The notes: a model not told the origin generated them from the letters alone. A stretch of DNA of 64,000 nucleotides from Dinoroseobacter sp049800775 (GCF_049800775.1 NZ_JBNAFR010000004.1:1-64000); one strand, 5' to 3'. Shown: positions 18,362 to 26,941, numbered from the stretch's first letter. Numbers and translations are program-made.

Positions 18362-19635
18362 TGGACTACCGCGCTTTGCCCAGCGGCGCTTACACCTTAT
18401 CGAATGTGCATGTTCCGGCATGCCTCTTGGGACAAGACGGCGACCTTGTCCTGACCGAGCTTTCCATAGACGCCCAGGGCACCCTGTCCGAGCCTCAGCC
18501 CATCGCCATCGACATGGAAGGCGCGCTTGTGCTGCCGTGTTTCACGGATATGCACACCCATCTGGACAAGGGGCATATCTGGCCCCGCTCCCCCAATCCG
18601 GACGGCACCTTCATGGGGGCGCTGACCACGGTTGGCGCGGACCGGGTCGCAAGTTGGAGTGCTGCGGATGTGCGCGCGCGGATGGAATTCTCGCTGCGCT
18701 GCGCCTATGCCCATGGCACCCGGGCGATCCGCACCCATCTCGACAGCATCCCACCCCAAGACGGGATCAGCTTCCCGGTCTTCTCCGAATTGCAGGCCGA
18801 GTGGGCCGGACGGATCGATTTGCAGGCAGTCTGCCTGATCGGCTGCGACCACTTCTCAAGCGACGGTCCCTTCAAGGCGACAGCCGACATCGTGGCGCGC
18901 ACCAAGGGGGGCGTGCTGGGGATGGTCACCTACCCGGTACCCGATCTCGATGACCGGTTGCGCGGCTTCTTCGCGCTCGCCGGCGAGCGGGGTCTGGCGG
19001 CCGATTTCCATGTGGATGAGACCATGGATCCCGGCTCGGAAACCTTGCGCAGCATCGCGAAGATTGCCGCCGAGGTCGGGTTCGACGCGCCGATCACCGT
19101 GGGCCATTGCTGCTCGCTCAGCACCCAGGAAGAGGCCCGCGCGCTGGATACGCTGGACCTGGTGGCGAAACAGGGGATCAACGTGGTCTCCCTGCCGCTC
19201 TGCAACCTGTATCTGCAGGACCGCCATGCGAGCCGCACCCCGCGCGGGCGCGGCATCACACTTGTGCATGAGATGGTCGCTCGCGGGATCCCGGTGGCCT
19301 TTGCCTCGGACAACACCCGCGATCCGTTCTACGCCTATGGCGATATGGATATGGTCGAAGTGATGCGGGAGGCGACGCGGATCGGTCATCTGGACCATGG
19401 CCGCGATGACTGGGTGCGCGCCTTCACGGCCACCCCGGCCGAGATCTGCGGGTTCGATGCCTCGAGCTTTGACAGGGGCGCCCCTGCGGATCTGGTGATC
19501 ACCAAGGCGCGAAGCTGGAACGAGTTCTTTGCCCGCCCGCAATCGGACCGCATCGTGCTGCGCGGAGGCGAGCCGATCGACCGCACCCTGCCCGATTATG
19601 CTGAACTGGACGCCCTGATGGAGACGCCGACATGA
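18361..19635 (+). CDS. Cytosine-deaminase-like amidohydrolase
   Basis: A 424-residue metal-dependent hydrolase of the cytosine deaminase/AtzC group, which removes amino or alkylamino groups from pyrimidine or triazine rings. Metal-site motifs are DMHTHLDKGHIW (about residue 65), FHVDET, TVGHCCSLS and ASDNTRDPFYAYGDMDM with the catalytic Asp. The start at 18361 overlaps the permease stop (TGATG). Placement directly behind an importer suggests it acts on the imported compound or a close derivative. True cytosine deaminase activity is possible but not certain. Confidence 0.85.
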   Translation: MDYRALPSGAYTLSNVHVPACLLGQDGDLVLTELSIDAQGTLSEPQPIAIDMEGALVLPCFTDMHTHLDKGHIWPRSPNPDGTFMGALTTVGADRVASWSAADVRARMEFSLRCAYAHGTRAIRTHLDSIPPQDGISFPVFSELQAEWAGRIDLQAVCLIGCDHFSSDGPFKATADIVARTKGGVLGMVTYPVPDLDDRLRGFFALAGERGLAADFHVDETMDPGSETLRSIAKIAAEVGFDAPITVGHCCSLSTQEEARALDTLDLVAKQGINVVSLPLCNLYLQDRHASRTPRGRGITLVHEMVARGIPVAFASDNTRDPFYAYGDMDMVEVMREATRIGHLDHGRDDWVRAFTATPAEICGFDASSFDRGAPADLVITKARSWNEFFARPQSDRIVLRGGEPIDRTLPDYAELDALMETPT

Positions 19636-21038
19636 CCCTGCCCGACAATGTGGCCGCTGCGAAGGCGGCCCTGTCCCATCTCGATATCGAGCAGAACGAC
19701 AATGCGATCAAATCCAAGAGCCGGGATTTCTTCTGGTATTCGCCCGTGCTCAAGGCGCGGATGGACCACCTGATCGCGGATTTCGTGGTCAGCCCCCGCA
19801 GCGAGGCCGAGGTGATCGAGATCCTGCGGGTCTGCTACGCCCATGACGTGCCCGTGACCACGCGCGGCGCGGGCACCGGCAATTACGGGCAGGCCATGCC
19901 CATGCGCGGCGGCTGCGTCATGCATCTGCGCCATATGACGGCGGTGAAAGAGATCGCGCCGGGACGCGTGGTCTGCGAGCCGGGGATCCTGCTCAAGGAT
20001 CTGGACGCGGCCTGCAAGGCGGAGTCGGGGCAAGAGATCCGGATGTTCTCGTCGACATGGGCCACGGCCACGATCGGCGGGTTCATCGCCGGTGGCTCGG
20101 GTGGAGTCGGGTCCTGCACATGGGGATCCCTGCGGGATCTGGGCAACATCATCCGCCTGCGCGTTGTGACCATGGAAGAAGAGCCCCGGGTGCTGGAGTT
20201 TCGCGGCGAGGAACTGGCGCGGGTGTCCCATGCCTATGGCACGAACGGGATCATCACCGAGATCGAGATGCCGCTGGCCCCCGCCTATGACTGGGTCGAG
20301 ATGTTCGTGGCCTGCGAGGATTTCATGGATGCCGCGCGCTTTGCCGAGGAGCTGGCCAATGAGGACGGCATCCTGATCAAGCTCGCCAGCGTCTATGAGG
20401 CCCCGGCGCCGTTTGACTATTTTCAGCGGGTAAAGCCCCATATCTCGGACAAGGAAACCCTGATCGGGCTCATGGTCGCGCCCCATTCCATGGACGGGTT
20501 CGAGACCTTCCTCGGGCGGCGACCGCAGGCGCGGATTGTCTATCGCTCGGATGCAAGTGACTGGGAGCGTGGCCCCGGTCCGGTCTTTGAATATGGCTGG
20601 AACCACACGACCCTGCGCGCGCTGAAGGTCGATCCGAGCATCACCTATCTGCAGGTGCGCTACGGTTTCCCCGAGCATCTGGGCCTGATCGAGAAAATGC
20701 GCGACGCGTTCAGCCCCGAGGTTCTGCAGCATCTGGAGGTGCTGCGCGAGAACGGCAAGGTGATGTTTGCCGGGCTGAGCCTTGTGAAGTTCACCTCCGA
20801 GGAGCGGCTGGATGAGATCATACGGATCCATGAAGAGGCCGGGGCGATGATCTTCAACCCCCATCGCTATACGCTTGAGGAGGGCGGGCGCCAGACCGTG
20901 GATGACCGGCAGCTGGCTTTCAAGCGCGAGGCCGATCCCAAAGGGCTGCTCAACCCCGGCAAGATGATCGCCTGGGATGATCCGGATTTCGACTTCTCGC
21001 GCATGTATGCCTATCCCAAGATGACCGCGGCGGAGTGA
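19632..21038 (+). CDS. FAD-linked oxidoreductase, GlcD/PCMH type
   Basis: A 468-residue flavoprotein with an N-terminal PCMH-type FAD-binding domain. SEAEVIEILRVCYAHDVPVTTRGAGTGN and GGFIAGGSGGVGSCTWGS are the two FAD contact regions. The C-terminal substrate domain ends RQLAFKREADPKGLLNPGKM, as in glycolate/D-lactate-type oxidases. The start overlaps the amidohydrolase stop (ATGA). It probably oxidises a hydroxy- or ring-intermediate of the pathway; the substrate is not predictable. It is only distantly related to the FAD oxidase at 41755-43161. Confidence 0.85.
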   Translation: MTLPDNVAAAKAALSHLDIEQNDNAIKSKSRDFFWYSPVLKARMDHLIADFVVSPRSEAEVIEILRVCYAHDVPVTTRGAGTGNYGQAMPMRGGCVMHLRHMTAVKEIAPGRVVCEPGILLKDLDAACKAESGQEIRMFSSTWATATIGGFIAGGSGGVGSCTWGSLRDLGNIIRLRVVTMEEEPRVLEFRGEELARVSHAYGTNGIITEIEMPLAPAYDWVEMFVACEDFMDAARFAEELANEDGILIKLASVYEAPAPFDYFQRVKPHISDKETLIGLMVAPHSMDGFETFLGRRPQARIVYRSDASDWERGPGPVFEYGWNHTTLRALKVDPSITYLQVRYGFPEHLGLIEKMRDAFSPEVLQHLEVLRENGKVMFAGLSLVKFTSEERLDEIIRIHEEAGAMIFNPHRYTLEEGGRQTVDDRQLAFKREADPKGLLNPGKMIAWDDPDFDFSRMYAYPKMTAAE

Positions 21039-21092
21039 CGGGAATGGCGCGGGATCCAATTGTGGGCTGCGCCCATGTCAATGCCCGCGTGT

Positions 21093-21146
21093 GGGGGGCT
21101 CTGCCCCCCGGCTGCGCCGCAGCCTCCCCCCGGGATATTTCCGGAC
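21093..21146. repeat. Intergenic G/C hairpins with CCGGGATATTTCCGG block
   Basis: GGGGGGC/GCCCCCC (loop TCT, 21093-21109) is followed by GGCTGC/GCAGCC (21110-21124) and then CCGGGATATTTCCGG, close to the start of the next gene. The combination of GC hairpins followed by a TATTT block resembles the dispersed element seen at 49147 and 53993. It lies in the only sizeable gap of this operon. Confidence 0.55.
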
Positions 21147-21162
21147 TTAAGATGGATCTGCG

Positions 21163-21756
21163 ATGACGACTGAGAAAGGGCGCGTGCTGGTTCTGGCCGC
21201 CCATCCCTGCCCCGAGAGTTTTTCCCAGGCGCTGCATACCTGCGTGGTGGAGACCCTGACGGCCGAGGGTTGGGAGGTAGATGATTGCGATCTCTATGCC
21301 GAGGGGTTCGACCCGGTTCTGTCCGAGACCGGGCGGCGCGGTTACCACGATGAGCCCGCGAATATCGCGCCCGTGGCCGAGTATGTGGCGCGCCTGCGGG
21401 CGGCGGATGCCATGGTCATGGTCTTTCCGGTGTGGAATTTCGGCTATCCGGCCATCCTCAAGGGATTTCTCGACCGGGTTTTTCTGCCGGGCGTGTCCTT
21501 CAAGCTGGTGGATGGCAAGGTAAAGCCCAATCTGACGCATATTAAAAGGCTTGCAGCTGTGACAACCTATGGGGGTACGCGTACCCGTGCGTTTCTCGCA
21601 GGGGACCCGCCCCGTCACTGCGTCAAGCGCGCCGTCTGGCACGTTTGTCGTCCCTTCAAGATGCGGTATCTCGCGCTTTATGACATGAACCGCGCGACAG
21701 ATGCCAAGCGGGCTGCCTTTCTGGAGAAAGTCACCCGGGAGATGGAGGCTTTCTGA
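21163..21756 (+). CDS. Flavodoxin-fold NAD(P)H:quinone reductase family protein (1)
   Basis: A 197-residue protein of the NQO/KefF-like flavodoxin-2 family. It opens with RVLVLAAHPCPESFSQAL, the FMN/FAD phosphate loop, and contains VMVFPVWNFGYPAILKGFLDRVFLPGVSF, the usual active-site strand and loop. Members reduce quinones, nitro compounds or azo dyes with NAD(P)H, or supply reduced flavin. It is followed with a one-base overlap (TGATG) by a second member of the same family. Confidence 0.85.
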   Translation: MTTEKGRVLVLAAHPCPESFSQALHTCVVETLTAEGWEVDDCDLYAEGFDPVLSETGRRGYHDEPANIAPVAEYVARLRAADAMVMVFPVWNFGYPAILKGFLDRVFLPGVSFKLVDGKVKPNLTHIKRLAAVTTYGGTRTRAFLAGDPPRHCVKRAVWHVCRPFKMRYLALYDMNRATDAKRAAFLEKVTREMEAF

Positions 21757-22391
21757 TGCGCGCCTTGGTCGTGTATTGCCACCCGAAAAAGGGCAGCTTC
21801 AATGCTGCCGTGAAAGATACGGTTCTCGACAAACTGCGCCGCGGGGGGGCGGAAGTGCGGTTGATCGATCTGTATGAGAGAGAGTTCGCGCCGGTCCTGC
21901 CGGCCTGTGAGCTGGATGCCTATCTGGACTGTCCGGACAATGTGGAACCCGTGGCCCGCGATGTTGCCGATCTGCGATGGGCGGATACATTGATTTTTGT
22001 CTATCCGACATGGTGGTACGGGTTGCCCGCGATGTTGAAGGGGTGGCTGGACCGGGTGCTCTTGCCCGATGTGGCCTTCCTGATGCCCGATGCGGAGAAC
22101 AAGGATATCCGGCCGGGATTGACCAATATCACCTCGCTCGGCGTGTTTACCACCTGTGGGGCGAGCCGCTGGCTCACCAGCCTGATTGGTGCGCCCGGGC
22201 GACGGACGCTCACGCGAGGCGTGCGGCTGATCTGCGCCAAGGGTTGCAAGGTGCATTTCGCGGCCCATTACCTGATGGACAGCTCCACTCCCGAGAGCCG
22301 TGCCGCCCATCTGGGCAAGGTCGGCAAGGTCATGGACAAGCTGATCGGCAAGGCACCGGGCGCGCGAGCGCCCTCGACCGCGGTGGCCTGA
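21756..22391 (+). CDS. Flavodoxin-fold NAD(P)H:quinone reductase family protein (2)
   Basis: A 211-residue relative of the preceding gene, starting MRALVVYCHPKKGSFNAAV with the flavin phosphate loop and containing LIFVYPTWWYGLPAMLKGWLDRVLLPDVAF. The YPTWWYG segment is characteristic of this NAD(P)H oxidoreductase group. The two tandem paralogues may form a heterodimer or act on successive intermediates. The next gene starts 3 bases after its stop. Confidence 0.85.
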   Translation: MRALVVYCHPKKGSFNAAVKDTVLDKLRRGGAEVRLIDLYEREFAPVLPACELDAYLDCPDNVEPVARDVADLRWADTLIFVYPTWWYGLPAMLKGWLDRVLLPDVAFLMPDAENKDIRPGLTNITSLGVFTTCGASRWLTSLIGAPGRRTLTRGVRLICAKGCKVHFAAHYLMDSSTPESRAAHLGKVGKVMDKLIGKAPGARAPSTAVA

Positions 22392-22394
22392 GCC

Positions 22395-23297
22395 ATGGAG
22401 ATCCCGCTTCTGGATGCGCGCCGCATGGGCGAGGACCCGGCGGGGTTTGCCCGGGACCTCGGCCGGGCGGCGCGGGGATCGGGGTTTTTCCTGCTGGCCC
22501 ATCACGATGTGCCACAGGACCTGATCGACGGGGTTCTGGCCCAGGGGGATGCGTTCTTCGCCCTGCCCCATGACGCCAAAGCGCGGATTGCCATTGATGC
22601 GGGCAATCGCGGCTGGGCCTGGGAAGGCAGCGAGAAGCTCGATCCGGATAGCGGTCAGGTGGACCGGAAAGAGGCCTTCAATATGGGGCTCGATCTGGCC
22701 GCGGACGATCCGCGCATTCTGGCCGGAGATCCGTTTCGCGGCGTCAATCGCTGGCCGGACCTGCCGGGGTTTGCAGAGACCCTTCGGGCGTATTTCGATG
22801 CAGTGCATGGGCTGGGCCAGCGCGTGATGCAGGCCGTGGCACGAGATCTGGACCTGCCTCCCGACCATTTCGAGAGTGCGTTTGACGCGCCCATGGCGAC
22901 GCTGCGGCTGCTCAGCTATCCGGCAGGCTCGCCCGAAGACGGGATCGGGGCCGGGGCGCATACGGATTACGGCGCGCTGACCTTTCTGCTGACCGATGGG
23001 GTGCCCGGGCTGCAGGTGCGCCCGCGCGGTCAATCCGACTGGATCGATGTGCCCGATGTCGCCGGGGCCTATATCATCAATATCGGCGATTGCCTGATGC
23101 GCTGGTCCAATGACACCTATGTTTCGACACCGCATCGGGTGCTGCCGCCGCCGCGCCCGCGCCGGTCCATCGCGTTCTTCCTCGATCCGAACCCGGAGGC
23201 GATGGTGTCCTGCCTTCCGGGTCTGGGCGAGGCGAAATACCCGCCGATCTCTGGCGCGGAGTATCTGCGCAGCCGTCTGGAGGCGACCTATGGCTGA
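22395..23297 (+). CDS. 2-oxoglutarate/Fe(II) dioxygenase, isopenicillin N synthase-like
   Basis: A 300-residue enzyme with the N-terminal DIOX_N region (GSGFFLLAHHDVPQDLID, ARRAA before it) and the C-terminal double-stranded beta-helix. Iron ligands are His and Asp of GAHTDYGALTFL and His of STPHRVLP, with the 2-oxoglutarate-binding Arg-x-Ser in PRRSIAFFLDPN. Members hydroxylate small molecules including thymine-type bases and heterocycles. In this operon it probably hydroxylates the ring or a methyl group of the substrate. It overlaps the next gene by 8 bases. Confidence 0.9.
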   Translation: MEIPLLDARRMGEDPAGFARDLGRAARGSGFFLLAHHDVPQDLIDGVLAQGDAFFALPHDAKARIAIDAGNRGWAWEGSEKLDPDSGQVDRKEAFNMGLDLAADDPRILAGDPFRGVNRWPDLPGFAETLRAYFDAVHGLGQRVMQAVARDLDLPPDHFESAFDAPMATLRLLSYPAGSPEDGIGAGAHTDYGALTFLLTDGVPGLQVRPRGQSDWIDVPDVAGAYIINIGDCLMRWSNDTYVSTPHRVLPPPRPRRSIAFFLDPNPEAMVSCLPGLGEAKYPPISGAEYLRSRLEATYG

Positions 23298-24087
23298 GCG
23301 TCGACACTGGTGGTCCGAGTACCGCACGACCGAGTTTGCCGCCATGGATCCCGAACGGGTCATCGCGATCCTGCCCACGGCGGCGATCGAGCAACACGGT
23401 CCGCATCTGCCCACGGGCACGGATACGATGATCATGCAGGGCATGCTGGACGCGCTCTGCGCCGCGCTGCCCGAGGATCTGGACATCCGCATTCTGCCGA
23501 TCCAGTCGGTGGGCAAGTCGAACGAGCATATCCATGCGCCTGGGACCCTTACGCTGGAGGCTGAGACTGCGCTGGGGGCGTGGCGCGAGATCGGGCTCTC
23601 CGTGGCGCGGGCGGGGCTGCGCAAGGTGGTGTGCATCAATTCCCATGGCGGAAACCTGGATCTGGTGTCGATCCTGAGCCGGGAGCTACGCGTGCGCGCG
23701 GGCATGCTGGCGGTCAAGGCGCAATGGATGAGTTTCGGGACGCCGGAGGGGATGTATTCCGAGCACGAGCGGGCCTTTGGGATCCATGGTGGCGATGTGG
23801 AGACATCGCTGATGCTCGCCTTTCGCCCCGAGACCGTGGATATGGCCCAGGCGCAGGACTTTCGGTCTGCCGCCGAGGATGCGCCGATCTCGCCCATCGG
23901 GCCGCTGAGCCTGGGTTGGGTGTCGTCTGATCTGAACCCCGCAGGGACCGTCGGCAATGCCAGCGCCGGGAGCGCCGAGAAGGGCCATGCGACCTGCGCC
24001 CATCAGGTGGCCGGGATGATCAGGCTGCTGCGCAAACTGCGGGATCTGCCGCTGGATGGCGTAACAGCGACCTATCCCGAGAAGTGA
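23290..24087 (+). CDS. Creatininase-family amidohydrolase
   Basis: A 265-residue protein of the creatininase/MftE/FAPy-deformylase family, metal enzymes that open cyclic amides or remove formyl groups. Motifs are ILPTAAIEQHGPHLPTGTDT (metal Glu, His and Asp), KSNEHIHAPGT, VCINSHGGNLD and GIHGGDVETSLML. The ATG at 23290 lies within the end of the dioxygenase gene (8-base overlap); the frame extends further upstream, but only inside that gene. It could open the ring left by the preceding oxidation steps. It is the last gene of the operon, followed by a paired-palindrome element. Confidence 0.88.
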   Translation: MAERRHWWSEYRTTEFAAMDPERVIAILPTAAIEQHGPHLPTGTDTMIMQGMLDALCAALPEDLDIRILPIQSVGKSNEHIHAPGTLTLEAETALGAWREIGLSVARAGLRKVVCINSHGGNLDLVSILSRELRVRAGMLAVKAQWMSFGTPEGMYSEHERAFGIHGGDVETSLMLAFRPETVDMAQAQDFRSAAEDAPISPIGPLSLGWVSSDLNPAGTVGNASAGSAEKGHATCAHQVAGMIRLLRKLRDLPLDGVTATYPEK

Positions 24088-24099
24088 TCCTGCACCGTA

Positions 24100-24205
24100 G
24101 CGCCCTGCGCATGCGCAGGGCGCGGACCCGCGTCGCGCCATCGCGGTGGCCCCTGTCAAAAGGCAGGATCGGGGCGCGTCCGCGCCGACCGCATGCGGTC
24201 GGCGC
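24100..24205. repeat. Paired-palindrome repeat element, copy A
   Basis: Two perfect 24-bp palindromes (24100-24123 and 24182-24205) share the centre CGCATGCG or GCATGC and differ in their arms (GCGCCCTG versus GCGCCGAC). Between them lies GGACCCGCGTCGC. The element sits between the convergent creatininase and ornithine decarboxylase genes. Copy B at 58024-58125 has the same layout in the opposite orientation. BIME/REP-like; it probably ends or protects both transcripts. Confidence 0.85.
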
Positions 24206-24219
24206 CCCCGAGCATTCGC

Positions 24220-25416
24220 TCAGATGACAACCAGATCCAGCGGCGGAAACCCGTTGAAGCCCACGCTGGAATAGGTGGTGGTGTAGGCCCCGGTCGCCTT
24301 GATCAGCACCCGGTCCCCCGCTGCCAGCGCCAAGGGCAACTGCATGGGCCGCGTCTCGTAGAGCACATCCGCACTGTCGCAAGACGGTCCCGCGATGATG
24401 CAGGGCCCAAGCTCGCCGCCATCATGGGGCGTCTCGAACTGATAGCGGATCGCCTCTTCCATGGTTTCGGCCAGCCCCGAGAACTTGCCGATGTCGAGAT
24501 AGACCCAGCGGCACAGATCATCCTCGGATTTCCGCGACACAAGCAGCACCTCCGCAACGATCATCCCGGCTTCGGCCACCAACCCGCGCCCGGGTTCCGC
24601 CATCACCGTCGCCGCCCCGAACCGCGCCTGAACCAAGGCGGCCACGCGCGCCGCATAGGTCTCGGCCTCCAGCACCGGATCGCCATAGAAGGCCGGGAAG
24701 CCGCCTCCGATATTGATCAGCGTAAGGTCATGACCCTGCGCGCGCCCGGCCTGCCAGATCTCGGCCATCGCATCCAGCGTCTCGGTCCACATCCCCGGAT
24801 CGCGGGTCTGCGACCCCACATGGAAGCTCAGCCCCACGGGCCGCAACCCGAGATAGGCAGCCCGGTCCATCAGGCGCAGCGCCATCTCAGGCGCGCAGCC
24901 AAACTTGCGCGACAGCGGCCAATCCGCCCCGGTCGCCCCTACGAGCACGCGCAGAAACACCCGCGCGCCGGGGGCATGGGCCGCGATCTTGTCGAGCTCC
25001 GCCTCGGCATCCGCCGCAAAAAGATCGATCCCATGGGCATGGGCGTAGGCAATGTCGGAGCCGCGCTTGATCGTATTCCCAAAAGAGATTTTCTCCGGCA
25101 CCGCACCGGCGGCCAAGGCCAGTTCGATCTCGCCACGCGACGCCGCATCGAACCCACAGCCCTCTGCCGCCAGCGCGCGCAGAACCTCGGGCGCCGGGTT
25201 GGCCTTCATGGCATAATGGATCAGCGTGCCCTGCCCGAGCCCACGCGCCAGCGCGTGGTACTTGGCCACCACCGCGTCACAGTCCAGCACGAGGGTCGGG
25301 CGGTCGAACACGCGCCCATTAATGAACGCACGCAGGCGGTCCTCGACGGATGTATCGGTGAGAGCGACAGGCGCAGCAGAGGCCACACGGGCCAAGCCGG
25401 TTACGTAAGCGTTCAT
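24220..25416 (-). CDS. Ornithine decarboxylase, alanine-racemase-fold type
   Basis: A PLP-dependent type III decarboxylase of 398 residues that makes putrescine from ornithine for polyamine synthesis. The PLP lysine lies in IHYAMKANP; further motifs are SFHVGSQT, INIGGGFP, AEPGRGLVAEAG and GPSCDSADVLYE, the last holding the catalytic Cys and substrate Asp. The start is taken at 25416 (MNAYVTGLARV), because GGAG lies 8 bases upstream; two other in-frame ATGs (25422 and 25428) overlap that SD. Residues 1-37 extend past the family average. Lysine activity cannot be excluded. It follows a conserved-looking leader. Confidence 0.92.
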   Translation of the reverse strand: MNAYVTGLARVASAAPVALTDTSVEDRLRAFINGRVFDRPTLVLDCDAVVAKYHALARGLGQGTLIHYAMKANPAPEVLRALAAEGCGFDAASRGEIELALAAGAVPEKISFGNTIKRGSDIAYAHAHGIDLFAADAEAELDKIAAHAPGARVFLRVLVGATGADWPLSRKFGCAPEMALRLMDRAAYLGLRPVGLSFHVGSQTRDPGMWTETLDAMAEIWQAGRAQGHDLTLINIGGGFPAFYGDPVLEAETYAARVAALVQARFGAATVMAEPGRGLVAEAGMIVAEVLLVSRKSEDDLCRWVYLDIGKFSGLAETMEEAIRYQFETPHDGGELGPCIIAGPSCDSADVLYETRPMQLPLALAAGDRVLIKATGAYTTTYSSVGFNGFPPLDLVVI

Positions 25417-25693
25417 GGTCATCTCCATCAGACCCGGGCCCGTGAGGTCCCGACCAGTACCAAAGAAGACGTTACCGTCGCTACATAACCTATTTGGATC
25501 CGGTGGGATCCGCCCCGGCAGAGGCGCGTGCGTTGGCGTCAATATCCGCGCATATGGAACCAATGCTGAGTCGGATCAATAGTTTTCTGACGCGGCGCAA
25601 AACTTTTTTCACGCCGCGCCCCCGACCGCATTTGACCCGGGCGCGCGGACTGGCAAGGGGCAGCGGCAGACCCGCGCGCTGCCCCTTCAAACG
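25417..25693 (-). promoter_or_regulatory. Ornithine decarboxylase leader and promoter region
   Basis: This 277-bp gap contains no separate gene that I can support. In transcript sense it holds a pyrimidine-rich CGTCTTCTTTGG, then GGTCGGGACC (pairing GGTC with GACC) and GGGCCCGGG just before the SD. Alphaproteobacterial odc genes often carry the speF leader RNA, and this is the place for it, but I cannot confirm the fold. A further hairpin near 25591-25616 (CGCGGCG/CGCCGCG) and a GGGGCAGCG/CGCTGCCCC stem (25657-25685) lie upstream; the latter probably ends the 25694-26524 transcript. Confidence 0.4.
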
Positions 25694-26524
25694 CTAGTTC
25701 GAACGGCAGAAATTCACGTTCATATAGGGCGCACGGGTCGCCGCATTTTCGACAGGCTTCAACTCCTCGACGAGCCTGGTCTCGAAATTGAACGAGGCCC
25801 GGCCCGATTTGGCGTAGTTGTCCGCGCAGCAGCCCTGCCCGCCTGCAATGGCATGTTCCGGCAGATTGAACGCCCCCTTCACCTCGTGCTGATGACGGCG
25901 GGTTTCCCGGAAGGACAAGGGCTTGCCCCCAAAAAGCCGCCCCACACTGCCCGTGCCATTCCAACCGAGAACGTAACGACCTTCAGCCCGGTCATAGAGG
26001 GTCGAGAACAGCACCGGACAACTGTTCGACGCCGCGGTGATCACGCCGCTGGGCACGTCCAGACCACGGGTGCGCCTCGCCGTCTTCTGGCACAGGTTGA
26101 AGGCAATCCCGGGCACGGCGCCCCCCGCATCGGTGGTGCCCGAGACCGCAACGGCACCGGCTTTGCCGAGGTTCTTGTTCGGCCCCGACCCAATCAGAAT
26201 GAAGTTCGTCGCACCAATCGTGATCGCTGTCTTGGCGGTGTGATCATGGTCCAGCTGACTGGCATCCGTGATGTCGGTGATGGCATCGCCCCCGCCAACC
26301 GCGTCAACCGGTCGGCCCTGCTGGCTTGAGACCAGGAAGCGACCATAGACCTTGTCCGTGGCCGGCCCCCAACCTGTTGGACAGGCCCCGTCGAAGAAAG
26401 CCACCGTATCCTTCGGCATCGCATCATCGGCGGTGGCCAGGCCCGGGGCCAGTCCAAAGACAGCAAGCCCGCAGAACAGCGCGCGACGGAGTCGGGAAAC
26501 ATGGGTGAGTGTTGCGTGGTCCAT
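25694..26524 (-). CDS. Secreted Cys-rich protein with two tail-collar-like domains
   Basis: A 276-residue protein with an N-terminal signal peptide (hydrophobic residues about 15-31, cleavage near LATA). It has two related domains. The first runs ACPTGWGPATDKVYGRFLV...DHDHT...AFNLC; the second runs SCPVLFSTLYDRAEGRYVL...RHQHEV...GCCADNY...YMNVNFC. The pattern Cys-Pro, Gly-Arg-hydrophobic, His-x-His, Cys-Cys, terminal Cys matches the smaller neighbouring protein once. CP-GW with GRF resembles phage tail-collar domains, but no phage genes are near. Function unknown. Probably an operon with 26528-26941 (gap of 3 bases). Confidence 0.65.
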   Translation of the reverse strand: MDHATLTHVSRLRRALFCGLAVFGLAPGLATADDAMPKDTVAFFDGACPTGWGPATDKVYGRFLVSSQQGRPVDAVGGGDAITDITDASQLDHDHTAKTAITIGATNFILIGSGPNKNLGKAGAVAVSGTTDAGGAVPGIAFNLCQKTARRTRGLDVPSGVITAASNSCPVLFSTLYDRAEGRYVLGWNGTGSVGRLFGGKPLSFRETRRHQHEVKGAFNLPEHAIAGGQGCCADNYAKSGRASFNFETRLVEELKPVENAATRAPYMNVNFCRSN

Positions 26525-26527
26525 TGG

Positions 26528-26941
26528 TCAATTCGCCTTGCAAACGAGGAGGGACACGAAGGGAAGATCCGAGGTCGCGCCCCCGGTTGTCACAGTTTTT
26601 GAATGCTTGCCCTTGCTGGTTGCGCGATTGTTGCAGCAGCTGCTCGCCCCCGAGATGCCTTTTTCCTCCAGGGTAAGAGACAGGGTCACCTCATGGGTAT
26701 GGTCGCGCTCGTTCAGCCCCGTAATGGCCGGAGCCCCAAAAGTCTGTCCCCATTCGGTCGGATTTTTCGTCGCCAGAAGCAGGCGACCTTTCGCATCATC
26801 CACCGGCAGTGATCCGGTCGGACAGTTCTGGTCCTCCACGAAGAAGACCATACCGCTGGGCAGCGCGGATTGCGCCAGCGCCCCCCCGGCAAGGGCGAGA
26901 CACAGCCCCGCAGCCGCCCCCGACAACAAAGTGCATTTCAT
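26528..26941 (-). CDS. Secreted Cys-rich single-domain paralogue
   Basis: A 137-residue protein with a signal peptide (MKCTLLSGAAAGLCLALAGG, cleavage near ALAQ). The start at 26941 has GGAGG 7 bases upstream; a TTG two codons earlier is not needed. The mature part is one copy of the domain found twice in the adjacent gene: NCPTG, KGRLLLAT, RDHTHEV, SSCCNN and the ending LPFVSLLVCKAN. The paired cysteines suggest disulfides outside the cytoplasm. I do not recognise a characterised family. Confidence 0.65.
   Translation of the reverse strand: MKCTLLSGAAAGLCLALAGGALAQSALPSGMVFFVEDQNCPTGSLPVDDAKGRLLLATKNPTEWGQTFGAPAITGLNERDHTHEVTLSLTLEEKGISGASSCCNNRATSKGKHSKTVTTGGATSDLPFVSLLVCKAN

Noticed and set aside
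25430..25563. Leader peptide like E. coli SpeFL before odc
   Set aside because: GNVFFGTGR has the FF and a nearby Arg, but the essential HIRRxxH segment is missing and the frame joins the odc reading frame. Mentioned only as a hint.
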